Shown piece after piece: positions 34,245-42,522 of a DNA stretch of 64,000 bases. Made by a program: the position numbers and the translations under genes. How positions within the stretch are numbered: the first letter of the stretch is position 1; every line of letters begins with the position of its first letter. The notes beneath the pieces were generated by a model, which was not told the origin of the DNA, ran no database searches, and saw nothing but the letters and a program-made list of their open reading frames with translations. Origin of the DNA: Clostridium sp. chh4-2 (GTDB taxonomy: Bacteria > Bacillota > Clostridia > Lachnospirales > Lachnospiraceae). The stretch lies in the NCBI RefSeq assembly GCF_002899675.1, contig NZ_PKUU01000012.1, forward strand, positions 1 through 64,000, in the 5' to 3' direction.

Positions 34245-35195
34245 ATGGCACCGGTAATAGAAGTTCAGAATTTAAAAAAATATTTCCAGACTCCAAGAGG
34301 GCTTCTCCACGCAGTCGACGACGTTACCTTTACGATTGAAGCGGGAAAGACCCTGGGCGTTGTAGGCGAGTCAGGATGCGGAAAATCTACATTGGGAAGA
34401 ACCATCATCCACCTTCACGAAAGCACGTCCGGTAAGATCTTACTGGAAGGCCAGGATGTGACCAAAGTCACCGGAAAAGAGTTGAAATTGGCCCGTGAGA
34501 AGATGCAGATCATTTTCCAGGACCCGTATTCTTCCCTGGACCCGAGAAAATCCATTGACAGCACGGTCAGGGAACCGCTTATGGTTTCCAAACGGTTTTC
34601 CAAAAAAGAAACCGAGGACAGGACAAGGGAACTGATGGAACTGGTCGGAATTGATGAGCGCCTTCAAAAGGCATATCCTCATGAATTGGACGGCGGCCGC
34701 AGACAGCGTGTGGGAATCGCCAGGGCTTTGGCACTTGATCCCAAGTTTATCGTGTGCGACGAGCCGGTATCCGCTTTGGACGTTTCCATCCAGGCCCAGG
34801 TTTTAAACCTGTTAAAGAAGCTTCAGATGGATCACGGCCTCACCTATATGTTTGTAACCCACGATATGTCTGTGGTGCGCCATATTTCCGATGATATCTG
34901 CGTGATGTATCTGGGACAGGTGGTGGAAAAATGTTCTTCCAAAGAGCTTTTTAAAACTCCGCTTCATCCATATACCAAGGCTTTGCTTTCGGCCATTCCG
35001 TCTGTGGATATCCATCATCCGACAAAACGGGAGTTATTAAAAGGGGAGATCACATCCCCGATTAATCCGAAACCCGGCTGCCGGTTTGCAGCCCGCTGCC
35101 CGTATGCGGCAGATGCCTGCCATGAACCGCAGAAACAGGAAGAGGTATCAAAGGGACATTTTGTAACCTGCTGCAGGGTGCATGAGGTAAATTAA
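34245..35195 (+). CDS. Dpp/Opp-type ABC ATPase 2 (DppF-like)
   Basis: 316 residues. Walker A GESGCGKST, Q-loop IIFQDPYSSLDPRKS, Walker B FIVCDEPVSALD, switch His in FVTHDMSVV. The signature is LDGGRRQRVGIARAL, with LDGG in place of LSGG. The C-terminal Cys-rich module (GCRFAARCPYAADAC) is present. ATG 34245 follows AGGAGGG; it closes the five-gene operon and a terminator follows. Confidence 0.93.
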   Translation: MAPVIEVQNLKKYFQTPRGLLHAVDDVTFTIEAGKTLGVVGESGCGKSTLGRTIIHLHESTSGKILLEGQDVTKVTGKELKLAREKMQIIFQDPYSSLDPRKSIDSTVREPLMVSKRFSKKETEDRTRELMELVGIDERLQKAYPHELDGGRRQRVGIARALALDPKFIVCDEPVSALDVSIQAQVLNLLKKLQMDHGLTYMFVTHDMSVVRHISDDICVMYLGQVVEKCSSKELFKTPLHPYTKALLSAIPSVDIHHPTKRELLKGEITSPINPKPGCRFAARCPYAADACHEPQKQEEVSKGHFVTCCRVHEVN

Positions 35196-35218
35196 TCAAT
35201 ACCTATTATATAGAAGAC

Positions 35219-35258
35219 GGCCGGGCGGTGCAAATTTGTGCGCTGTCCGGCCTTTTTG
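35219..35258 (+). terminator. Terminator of the Dpp/Opp-type operon
   Basis: GGCCGGGCGGTGC (35219-35231) pairs with GTGCGCTGTCCGGCC (35238-35252, G-T pairs allowed), followed by TTTTT. Confidence 0.85.
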
Positions 35259-35354
35259 TATGATAGGAACGTATTCTGATGGTATAAAAAACCTCCGTGC
35301 AGGATTCTTTTCAGATCGGAGCTTGGAAAATTAGAAGCGAATAGAAGGTTAGGC

Positions 35355-35384
35355 TGGCAAAGAGAGAAAAATGTGTTTATAATA
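35355..35384 (+). promoter_or_regulatory. Possible promoter of the ROK gene
   Basis: A good -10 box TATAAT (35379-35384) lies 35 nt before the start codon, with a weak -35 candidate (TGGCAA, about 35355-35360). No palindromic operator is seen here, so autorepression is not supported. Confidence 0.45.
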
Positions 35385-35418
35385 GCTTTAAAGGAAGTAA
35401 GGTCGAGGAGGTAGACAT

Positions 35419-36642
35419 TTGAACGTAAAATCAGGGCTGAATCAGACGAGAATGAAAGCGGATAATTACGCCGCCATTTTGGGGACGATTTATAAAGAGG
35501 GGCCAATCGCGCGCAGCGAGATTGCCAAACAGTTGGAGGTAGCGCTGCCGACGGTGACGACCACTATAAAATCTTTGCTGGATACAGGAATTTTAAAGGA
35601 AGTGCCGCTAAAGGAACAGGGAAATGCGCTGGGAAGAAGAGCGTCTGCCATTGATATTGAGGAGACGGCAGGATATGCATTGGGGATTGAATGGAACCCT
35701 ATCGGTGTTATCCTGTGCATTTCTGATCTGCGAGGTAAGCAGATTGCCACAAAAAAACACAGGCTGAAGACCATAGGTATGAGTTACGAAGACATGCTGT
35801 CGGAAACAAAGGCCTGCGTGGATGAAATCATAAGGGAAAATGAGATCGATGAGGAGTCCATCATCGGAATCGGATGGGCTACTCCGGGTATGGTTAACTC
35901 TCAAAACGGTATGTTGGTCTGTGGCTCCATGTCGGGCACCGACTGGCAGAACCTGCCGGTTAAAAAGGATCTGGAGGAGCTGTTAAATCATCCGGTTTTT
36001 GTGGAGAATCATGTGAGGGCGCGCGCCATCGGACAGGACATGTTCGAAAGGAAAAACAGGCCGGATGTATATCTGTATTATTTTGCCCAGATGGGAATTT
36101 CCTGCTGTGTGATGTCGGATGGAGAGCCGTTTGGACGCGAACACTTTGGAACCGGAGATATCGGACATACGATCATGGATATCGACGGGCCGCTCTGTGC
36201 CTGCGGAAAGAGGGGGTGTCTTCAGACCTTCAGCGGTGAAATTGCGATTCAGGATATTGCAAGGGAGCAGCTTTCGCTGGGAAAGGCAAAACAGCTGAAA
36301 GATATCTGTGAAGATCCTCAGCATCCGGAGATGGAGGAGATTGTGAATGCGGTCGATATGGGAGACGATGAGCTGAAAAAAGCGCTTCTTCCGGCCATCC
36401 GCTACATGGGGATTTCCATTGCCAACATTATCAACCTGCTGAACCCTCAGCTTGTAATTGTAGACTGCGCCCTGTTTAACGGACGGGTGCTGAAAAAGTA
36501 TCTCGATCAGGTTATCTATGAACATAATTATTTCCGCAATCATTTGGACGTAGAAGTGCAATATATGGATGCAAACCGTTATACGGGAGCCCGCGGATGC
36601 TGTGCCCTTGTAGTTCAGGAACTGCTGGCCGGCCATCTTTAA
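35419..36642 (+). CDS. ROK-family transcriptional regulator (zinc-motif form)
   Basis: 407 residues, TTG start after GAGGAGG. N-terminal winged helix (ARSEIAKQLEVALPTVTTTI, residues ~31-50), then a ROK/NagC sugar-kinase-like domain. The ROK zinc motif is intact: His250 and Cys260, Cys262, Cys267 (CACGKRGCLQTF). The ATP/sugar-binding glycines (GIGWATPGM) are also seen, but the helix-turn-helix marks it as a repressor rather than a kinase. It lies after the Dpp/Opp-type operon and before the isomerase/dehydrogenase genes, and candidate ROK operators precede both blocks. A family B element starts 6 nt after its stop. Confidence 0.88.
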   Translation: MNVKSGLNQTRMKADNYAAILGTIYKEGPIARSEIAKQLEVALPTVTTTIKSLLDTGILKEVPLKEQGNALGRRASAIDIEETAGYALGIEWNPIGVILCISDLRGKQIATKKHRLKTIGMSYEDMLSETKACVDEIIRENEIDEESIIGIGWATPGMVNSQNGMLVCGSMSGTDWQNLPVKKDLEELLNHPVFVENHVRARAIGQDMFERKNRPDVYLYYFAQMGISCCVMSDGEPFGREHFGTGDIGHTIMDIDGPLCACGKRGCLQTFSGEIAIQDIAREQLSLGKAKQLKDICEDPQHPEMEEIVNAVDMGDDELKKALLPAIRYMGISIANIINLLNPQLVIVDCALFNGRVLKKYLDQVIYEHNYFRNHLDVEVQYMDANRYTGARGCCALVVQELLAGHL

Positions 36643-36647
36643 AGTAT

Positions 36648-37605
36648 AATAAATTGTTATTTAACGGATTTGGCGGAAAGGTACGCCCGGAATCGGGATT
36701 CGGAACCGGAAGACGAAGGGCGGAGGGGCCGTCCGGGCCGGGGAAGAAAGATGCAGCCAGATCGGATTCGGGATTCGCCCCTAAGAACAACTAAGGCCCG
36801 TAAGGACAGAACAAGGCAGGCCGGCGCCATTCGCAGTGAACTCTTTATGACTTCGCTGCTCAAGGGCGCCTTAGAAACTGACACGGAAATCAGTTTCTAC
36901 CTGCCTCGTTCTGCCCTTACGGGCCTAAGATGTTTTAAAGGGGTTCCATACGATCCGATCTGACTGCATCTTCCTTCCCCGGCCCGGACGGCCCCTCCGC
37001 CCTTCGTCTCCCGGCTCCGAATCCCGATTCCGGGCTGGTTTTCGCTGGCCTGGTTAAAAACAATATTGGTGCGTAGGTATTTATGTAGAATCACATTTAC
37101 ACAGATCGTTAAGGGATTTTCAGAAATGCTTTCATGTTTTACTTTAAACGTCAAGGCATTTAGCGTAAAGACCTCACCCTTTACATTAAATCTTCAAGGC
37201 ATTTCTGAAAATTCCTTCACGGTTGATGTAAAAAACTACTCTATCTCCCAAATCTTTTTTTCCTTAGCTAGCCAAGCAACAGCCGGAAAGAAGGGGGAAC
37301 CTGGGCGGGCGGCGGAACTAATAAGGAATAGGGGATCGTTTGCAGACCCTTAGAGGTACTTGGCCGGCAGAAACGGAAAAAGGCAGACAAATACTGAATA
37401 CCGAATCAGTATTTGAGGCGCCCCTTGAGCAGTGAAGTCATCAGGAGTTCACAGCGAATGGGCGCCGCTCTGCCTTTTTCCGTTTCTGGCGGCCTTAGTA
37501 CCTCTTAGGGTCTGCAAACGATCCCCTATTCCTTATTAGTTCCGCCGCCCGCCCAGGTTCCCCCTTCTTTCCGGCGTACCTTAGCCAGTTAAATAAAGAT
37601 TTGCC
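36648..37605. repeat. Composite palindromic element family B, copy 2 (~958 bp)
   Basis: Same architecture and orientation as 25576-26535: left palindrome about 36686-37034, AT-rich middle palindrome 37107-37221, right palindrome about 37283-37574, ends AATAAATTGTTATTTAACGG and CAGTTAAATAAAGATTT. Core sequences are nearly identical to copy 1. The stems differ in blocks but are compensated in the partner arm, for example GGGATTCGG/CCGAATCCC here against GGGAGGCGG/CCGCCTCCC in copy 1. No gene lies in this gap. Confidence 0.9.
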
Positions 37606-37642
37606 ACACTCACCTTTTTGTACAAATAAAGTTGTTTTAGGC

Positions 37643-37698
37643 TTGACTACACTGGACGACAGTGCTAACATATAATTAATTAAATAAATTAATTATAT
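37643..37698 (+). promoter_or_regulatory. Promoter with palindromic operator for the isomerase/dehydrogenase genes
   Basis: TTGACT (37643-37648), 17-nt spacer, TAACAT (37666-37671). Directly overlapping the end of the -10 box is a palindrome with perfect 12-nt arms, ATATAATTAATT (37670-37681) and AATTAATTATAT (37687-37698). Binding here would block initiation. Confidence 0.7.
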
Positions 37699-37725
37699 AG
37701 AACGGGATTGAGGAGGAGAAAAGGT

Positions 37726-38637
37726 ATGAGACTGGGCTTTTTAACGAATAGTCTTGTGGAAGAGGCCAGGCGGCAGACGAGCGAAGAATTCCAAAGCCTT
37801 GACCAGGTTGCGGACTGGGCTGTGGAACATGGGTTTTCGGATTTGGAGTGCGGGCCGTCGCTGGTGCTGGATGAAGCGGTTTATGAGAAGGTGCTTTCAG
37901 AAGGAAAGATCAATATTACGGCATTGATTTACTGTAGAAATTATCTGAGCAGCGATGAGGCGGAGGCGGGAGAGCATATCGCTCAGCTGAAGAGAAGGAT
38001 CGAATTTGCAGGGAAGCTGGGAATCGAAAAGGTTATTACATCCACCGGCATTGACAAGACCATAGAAGAGGGAATCTACGACCGCGATCCGGCGGTGAAG
38101 GACAGGGGAAATATGATACGGAGAATCCCTGTTAGGAGTATGGAAAAATTTTTGGAGACATTTAATCCGGTTTTGGAGCTGGCGGAAAAAAAGAACGTGA
38201 AGATCTGTTTTGAGAATTGTCCGCTGATGGGAAATATAGCCATCTCTCCGGTGATGTGGCATCGGATTTTCGAAAAGCTGGACAGTGGCATGGTGGGCCT
38301 GGCCTATGATCCCAGCCATCTTGTGTGGGAAATGATGGATCCGTACGAACCGGTTCAGGAGTTTGCAGACCGCATCTTCCATTTCCATGCCAAGGACACC
38401 GCGATCGACCGCAAACAGCTGAGCCGTACTGGGATTCTGACGGATTTCAGCTGGTGGAATTACCGGATACCGGGACGCGGAGAAATTGACTGGAACCGGA
38501 TGTTTGGGGAATTGAAGAAAATTAATTATAACGGAACCATCAGCATTGAACATGAGGATAAAGATTACGAAGGAAGCCTGGAAGCGGTTGCAGAGGGGAT
38601 TTTAAAATCCAGAGAGTTTTTAAACCAGTATTTGTAA
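37726..38637 (+). CDS. Sugar-phosphate isomerase/epimerase-like TIM barrel
   Basis: 303 residues of the AP-endonuclease-2/xylose-isomerase-like fold. Metal-ligand type residues are in ICFENCPLMG (Glu), LAYDPSHLVWE (Asp, His), IFHFHAKDT (His) and ISIEHEDKDY (Glu, His). ATG 37726 follows GGAGGAG. The family includes inosose, 3-keto-sugar and L-ribulose epimerases/isomerases; two Gfo/Idh/MocA dehydrogenases nearby favour action on oxidised (keto) sugars or inositols. Confidence 0.82.
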   Translation: MRLGFLTNSLVEEARRQTSEEFQSLDQVADWAVEHGFSDLECGPSLVLDEAVYEKVLSEGKINITALIYCRNYLSSDEAEAGEHIAQLKRRIEFAGKLGIEKVITSTGIDKTIEEGIYDRDPAVKDRGNMIRRIPVRSMEKFLETFNPVLELAEKKNVKICFENCPLMGNIAISPVMWHRIFEKLDSGMVGLAYDPSHLVWEMMDPYEPVQEFADRIFHFHAKDTAIDRKQLSRTGILTDFSWWNYRIPGRGEIDWNRMFGELKKINYNGTISIEHEDKDYEGSLEAVAEGILKSREFLNQYL

Positions 38638-38652
38638 TTGTTCAAAGGGCGG

Positions 38653-38713
38653 GAATGTTGATACAAAAATCAGTGTCAAGCTTGCTTGTAAGCGGATTTT
38701 TGTATCAATATTC
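38653..38713 (+). terminator. Hairpin between isomerase and dehydrogenase genes
   Basis: GAATGTTGATACAAAAATC (38653-38671) pairs with GATTTTTGTATCAATATTC (about 38695-38713) with one G-T pair. There is no T-run after it, so termination is uncertain; it may be a processing stem. Confidence 0.5.
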
Positions 38714-38839
38714 ACATCGGAGGAACCTCCCAGCTTTTGTATGGCCGTAGGGCATGCAAGAAGATGCCCCCTTTGAATCGTTACGAATACTTATAAATAA
38801 TAGCTGCCATATACACGGCGGGCCGCCTGAAAGAATGAA

Positions 38840-38877
38840 GAATAAAGTATAAAGAATAAAGTATAAAGAATAAAGGA
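38840..38877 (+). repeat. 14-bp tandem repeat abutting a ribosome binding site
   Basis: GAATAAAGTATAAA repeats 2.6 times and runs into AGGAG about 8 nt before the start codon of the next gene. Slippage here could change the length of the leader. Confidence 0.7.
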
Positions 38878-38885
38878 GAATAAGT

Positions 38886-39983
38886 ATGATTCGTATAGGT
38901 ATTATCGGAGTAGGAAACACAATAGGTATTGCAGGATTTCACATCAGGTCTTATAAGCTTTGTGAAGATGCGGTGATCACCGCGGTTTATGATATTCTTC
39001 CTGAGCGCGCTCAGAATTATATTGATAAGTTTGAATTAAAGGATGCGAAAGTCTGTCAGAGTGAGCAGGAAGTTTTTGAAAACTGCGATGCGGTCAGCAT
39101 CTGTACCCCCAATGCTACCCATGTGGAATTAGCGGTTGCGGCTTTAAAGGCAGGCTGCCATGTGCTTTGCGAGAAACCATTTGCACCTACGGAAGAGGAA
39201 TGCAAAGAGGCAGTTAAATATGCAAAGCTGACGGATAAGGTGGCGATGATCGGACTTTGCTACCGGGATATCCCGGGATTTGTCTATATGAAGCAGCTGA
39301 TTGAGGAAGGAAAGATCGGCAAGGTGTTCTTTGTAAGAGAAGAGCAGGGAGGGGACCGCATTGCAAATCCTGATGTCAAACTGGAGTGGAGGATGCAGAA
39401 GGATTTGTCCGGCCCGGGCGCTTTGGCTGATTTTGGAAGCCATATGATAGATATCTGCGATTATCTGCTTCGCGATTCCTGCGGAAAGATCAGGGAAGTT
39501 CAATGTATGCAGGATATTCTGATTGAAGAGCGGGAAGAGATCAGAAATCCGGGAGTTATGGGTAAGGTTACCAATGACGATGTGGCCTGCTGGACCTGCC
39601 GGACGGAAAAGGGGACTCTTTATAACTTTACCGCCAGCCGGATCGGCGCTGTCTTCATGCTGGAAATCATCGGCGCAGGCGGAAAAATGATATTCAACGG
39701 CGCCAGACCATTCGAACTGACCCTGCAGTTAAAGGATCAGGACGGCGGATATAAGTCGGCTCCTGAAGTGGTTCCGGTACCGGAAGAATGTTTTGGACCG
39801 GATGCGGCGGCTCCAAGAGAGCATATGGCCATTAATTTCTATTATGAAATCCGTCAATTTCTGGATACCATCCAGAAAAAGAGGAGTACACAGCTGACCT
39901 TTGAGCGGGGACGTTATATTCAGGAAGTGCTGGAGGCGGCCCAAAGATCGGCAGATACAGGAGAAACCGTAAAGTTGTTTTAA
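38886..39983 (+). CDS. Gfo/Idh/MocA-family oxidoreductase
   Basis: 365 residues. N-terminal Rossmann fold (RIGIIGVGNTIGIAGFH), the catalytic Lys of the CEKPF motif (about residue 97), and the C-terminal alpha/beta domain with GALADFGSHMIDI, where Asp and His complete the active site. NAD(P)-dependent oxidation or reduction of a sugar, sugar acid or inositol is expected. Start ATG follows AAAGGAG. Co-regulation with the upstream isomerase is plausible, although a hairpin separates them. Confidence 0.9.
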   Translation: MIRIGIIGVGNTIGIAGFHIRSYKLCEDAVITAVYDILPERAQNYIDKFELKDAKVCQSEQEVFENCDAVSICTPNATHVELAVAALKAGCHVLCEKPFAPTEEECKEAVKYAKLTDKVAMIGLCYRDIPGFVYMKQLIEEGKIGKVFFVREEQGGDRIANPDVKLEWRMQKDLSGPGALADFGSHMIDICDYLLRDSCGKIREVQCMQDILIEEREEIRNPGVMGKVTNDDVACWTCRTEKGTLYNFTASRIGAVFMLEIIGAGGKMIFNGARPFELTLQLKDQDGGYKSAPEVVPVPEECFGPDAAAPREHMAINFYYEIRQFLDTIQKKRSTQLTFERGRYIQEVLEAAQRSADTGETVKLF

Positions 39984-40030
39984 CAGGAAGCAGAATTTCG
40001 GATTTTTAATCGGACGAAAAGGAGAATATC

Positions 40031-40927
40031 ATGAGATTTGGAGCACATTGCGTTTTATATGGAGCAGAGGTTGGCAGTGATCCTCAGAAGATAATCGGTA
40101 CACTGGCTAAAACAGGCGCAGAGGGATGCGAACTGGGACAGAGATTCTTCGGCTTGGAGCGCAGGGAAGAGCTGGAAACGGTTCTTAGAGAGAATCAGAT
40201 GGAATTGGCCGGGCTGCACTGCAATCAGTTTAAACTGACGGATTTACTGGAAAATCCTCAGGCCGCTAAGAAAGCGCTGGAAGCGGTGGCGGAATTCGTA
40301 GCACCGCTTAAAAATAAAAATGTCATTGCTACCGGCATGGTGCCCATGGAGGAGATACGGGATCTGCCGATTGCAGCCGGTGCGCCAATGCCGCAGCTTC
40401 ATGACAAGGAGACGGTTAAGCAGATGGCCTTTGTTTTAAATGACATCGTTAAAGATATTAAGAACACTTATGGAGTGCAGGTTCATTACCATAACCACAG
40501 CTGGGAGTTTGCAGACAACGGGCTGATCTGGTTTGCTCTGGCCGACTATGCGCCGGATCTGAAGTTCGCGCTGGACACCGGCTGGGCGGCAGTTTCAGGC
40601 TATCAGCCGCTGGAGCTGATTAAAACATATCCGGGCCGGTTTGATTATATTCATTTGAGGGATTATAAGGCGGCTGCTGATCCGGTAAAAGATACATTTA
40701 ACCAGGTTCACAAAGGATTTATCGATCTTGGTACGGGCAAGATGGGGTATCCGGAATTCATCCGTGAACTGAAAAATGAGTTAAAGGATGACGCATGGGC
40801 CATTGTGGAATATGAAATCGGTAATTTCGACCAGAACAGCTATCTGGGAGCCATTAATTATTTGAGAGGGCTTCAGGATATGGCAGATCTTTATAGAAAA
40901 GGGGAACAGACAGGTGGAGAAGCTTAG
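40031..40927 (+). CDS. Sugar-phosphate isomerase/epimerase-like TIM barrel
   Basis: 298 residues, begins MRFGAHCVLYGAEVG. Metal-site motifs are VHYHNHSWEF (His, Glu), LKFALDTGWA (Asp), FDYIHLRDYK (His, Asp) and AIVEYEIGNFD (Glu), the pattern of inosose dehydratase / xylose-isomerase-like enzymes. Start follows AAAAGGAG. It overlaps the next dehydrogenase by 14 nt, which suggests the two enzymes work on the same substrate. Confidence 0.85.
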   Translation: MRFGAHCVLYGAEVGSDPQKIIGTLAKTGAEGCELGQRFFGLERREELETVLRENQMELAGLHCNQFKLTDLLENPQAAKKALEAVAEFVAPLKNKNVIATGMVPMEEIRDLPIAAGAPMPQLHDKETVKQMAFVLNDIVKDIKNTYGVQVHYHNHSWEFADNGLIWFALADYAPDLKFALDTGWAAVSGYQPLELIKTYPGRFDYIHLRDYKAAADPVKDTFNQVHKGFIDLGTGKMGYPEFIRELKNELKDDAWAIVEYEIGNFDQNSYLGAINYLRGLQDMADLYRKGEQTGGEA

Positions 40928-41948
40928 AATTGCGGTTATTGGCTGCGGCAGGATTTTCTCAGTGTATGAAGGCGCATTTAAAAAGCTTTCACAGGAGATG
41001 GAATTGGTTCTGGCCATGGATAAAGATCCGGCCCGCGCCCGGGCTGCGGCTGAGGGCCACCCGGGCTGTACTGTTTCAGACCAGGTGGGAATACCGGAAT
41101 TTAAAGAGATTTTAAACCGGATCAAACCGGATCTGATCCACATTTTACTCCCGCATCATCTTCACGGCAGATATGGGATGGCGGCCATGGAATGCGGCGT
41201 AAACGTTTTGACGGAAAAGCCGATTACCATCACACTGACGGAAGCGGATGAGCTGATTGCGGTTCAAAAAAAGACCGGAATGCAGCTGGGAGTTATTTTT
41301 CAGAACCGTTACATAAACGGCGTTCAGAGAGCGCGGGAATTGATACAAAACGGGGAACTTGGAAAGGTGAAAGGCGCTTTTTCTACCCTGAACTGGTTTC
41401 GGCCTCCCAGTTACTATGAATGCGACTGGAAGGGCAGATGGGAGACAGAGGGCGGAGGCGTTATCATAGACCAGGCCATCCATTCCATCGATCTGGTGCG
41501 CTATATGACTGGCTGTGAGGCGGTTAAGGTCATGGGGCATACTGCAAAGCGGGTGCTGACGGAGATCGAGGTGGAAGATGAGGCGGACGCGGCTATTTGG
41601 CTGGATAACGGAGCGGTCTATTCCTTTTACGCCTGTAACTATTTCACAACCAACAGCCCCATAAACGTGAGCATCAGCTGCGAAAACGGGACGGCTGTTT
41701 TAACGCATGACCGGATGGAAATCCGCTGGAACGACGGGAAGAAGGAAGAGATATTGCCGGATGCGGATGGAAGCGGGAGTGGAGAAAGTTATTGGGGCAG
41801 TTGTCATTATACCCAGATATGCCGGTGCTATCAGGCTCTCAGGGAAGGGCGGCAGATGCCGTGGACGCCTGAGGATGCGAAGCAGACCCTGGCTATTGTA
41901 CAGGGAATCTATGAATCGGCGAGAATCCAGGGAGAGGTGCGGCTATAG
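40914..41948 (+). CDS. Gfo/Idh/MocA-family oxidoreductase
   Basis: 344 residues, GTG start inside the 3' end of the preceding gene. Rossmann motif RIAVIGCGRIFS, catalytic Lys in LTEKPITI and the GGGVIIDQAIHSIDL motif are present. It is the second dehydrogenase of the block and only distantly similar to the first, fitting an oxidation plus a later reduction in a keto-sugar route. A strong terminator follows. Confidence 0.88.
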   Translation: MEKLRIAVIGCGRIFSVYEGAFKKLSQEMELVLAMDKDPARARAAAEGHPGCTVSDQVGIPEFKEILNRIKPDLIHILLPHHLHGRYGMAAMECGVNVLTEKPITITLTEADELIAVQKKTGMQLGVIFQNRYINGVQRARELIQNGELGKVKGAFSTLNWFRPPSYYECDWKGRWETEGGGVIIDQAIHSIDLVRYMTGCEAVKVMGHTAKRVLTEIEVEDEADAAIWLDNGAVYSFYACNYFTTNSPINVSISCENGTAVLTHDRMEIRWNDGKKEEILPDADGSGSGESYWGSCHYTQICRCYQALREGRQMPWTPEDAKQTLAIVQGIYESARIQGEVRL

Positions 41949-41951
41949 GAA

Positions 41952-41984
41952 AAGCCCTCACATAAGAGTGAGGGCTTCCTTTAT
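41952..41984. terminator. Terminator between convergent genes
   Basis: AAGCCCTCAC (41952-41961) pairs perfectly with GTGAGGGCTT (41968-41977), followed by CCTTTAT. It sits between the dehydrogenase (+) and the small membrane-protein gene (-). Confidence 0.85.
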
Positions 41985-42001
41985 AATCGGGCGTTCAATC
42001 A

Positions 42002-42487
42002 TTATTTTAAACGGCCGGCATTGTATTTTTGGATTGTTTTGCCGTACAGAACTTGTATAAAATCCATGCGGTATTTATCGTGTTCCAGATAGATTTTATC
42101 TTTTGGCGGCCATTTTAACATCATTTGAAACCGTTCCTGATCGTCCATGGGCGTTTTGGAAAAATATATGTAGAGAGTGCCGCTTTTTTCTTTATTGCCT
42201 TTATTAAAGATTCGTGAACCGGCGACGCCGACTTCGGCGATCTCATCCCAGGTAAAGGAGAGAACCGTCTTTCCTAAAACCGACCGGGTTATGCCGTCGG
42301 GGCCGATGGCGACTTTGGCTCCGGCCGTAAGGGAAACTTTTAAAAATAACAGGGCGATGACGATGAATAACAGGGCGGACCCGGGGCGGCCGATGAAGAT
42401 CAGGCTGCAGGCCAGCACGGCGGATACGACGACTGTAGTTAAGGCTGCGGTAAATTCTAAAGGGTTGACGAAATATTTTTTTTGCAT
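42002..42487 (-). CDS. Small membrane protein, possibly PH-domain-like
   Basis: About 161 residues. Two adjacent hydrophobic helices (residues ~12-50) are followed by a soluble beta-rich C-terminal domain (VAIGPDGITRSVLGKTVLSF; GTLYIYFSK). Such an arrangement resembles bacterial PH-like (bPH) membrane proteins but I do not recognise a named family. ATG 42487 is chosen over 42511 because GAGGAG lies between them. It is followed by a shared terminator and lies 35 nt downstream of the ROK gene on the same strand, so it may be co-transcribed with it. Function unknown. Confidence 0.65.
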   Translation of the reverse strand: MQKKYFVNPLEFTAALTTVVVSAVLACSLIFIGRPGSALLFIVIALLFLKVSLTAGAKVAIGPDGITRSVLGKTVLSFTWDEIAEVGVAGSRIFNKGNKEKSGTLYIYFSKTPMDDQERFQMMLKWPPKDKIYLEHDKYRMDFIQVLYGKTIQKYNAGRLK

Positions 42488-42522
42488 GGCAATGGCTCCT
42501 CGCTGTTTCATATTATAATCGA

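Noticed and set aside
35419..36642. ROK protein as a glucokinase
   Set aside because: A clear N-terminal winged helix and extra length mark it as a regulator.
25576..37605. Family B pair as ends of one large composite transposon carrying 26.6-36.6 kb
   Set aside because: Possible in principle since copies are in direct orientation, but there is no transposase, no target duplication, and the cargo looks like ordinary chromosomal operons.
38705..38920. Minus-strand hydrophobic frame
   Set aside because: It is produced by the AT-rich tandem repeat read in reverse, and overlaps the start of a well-supported gene.
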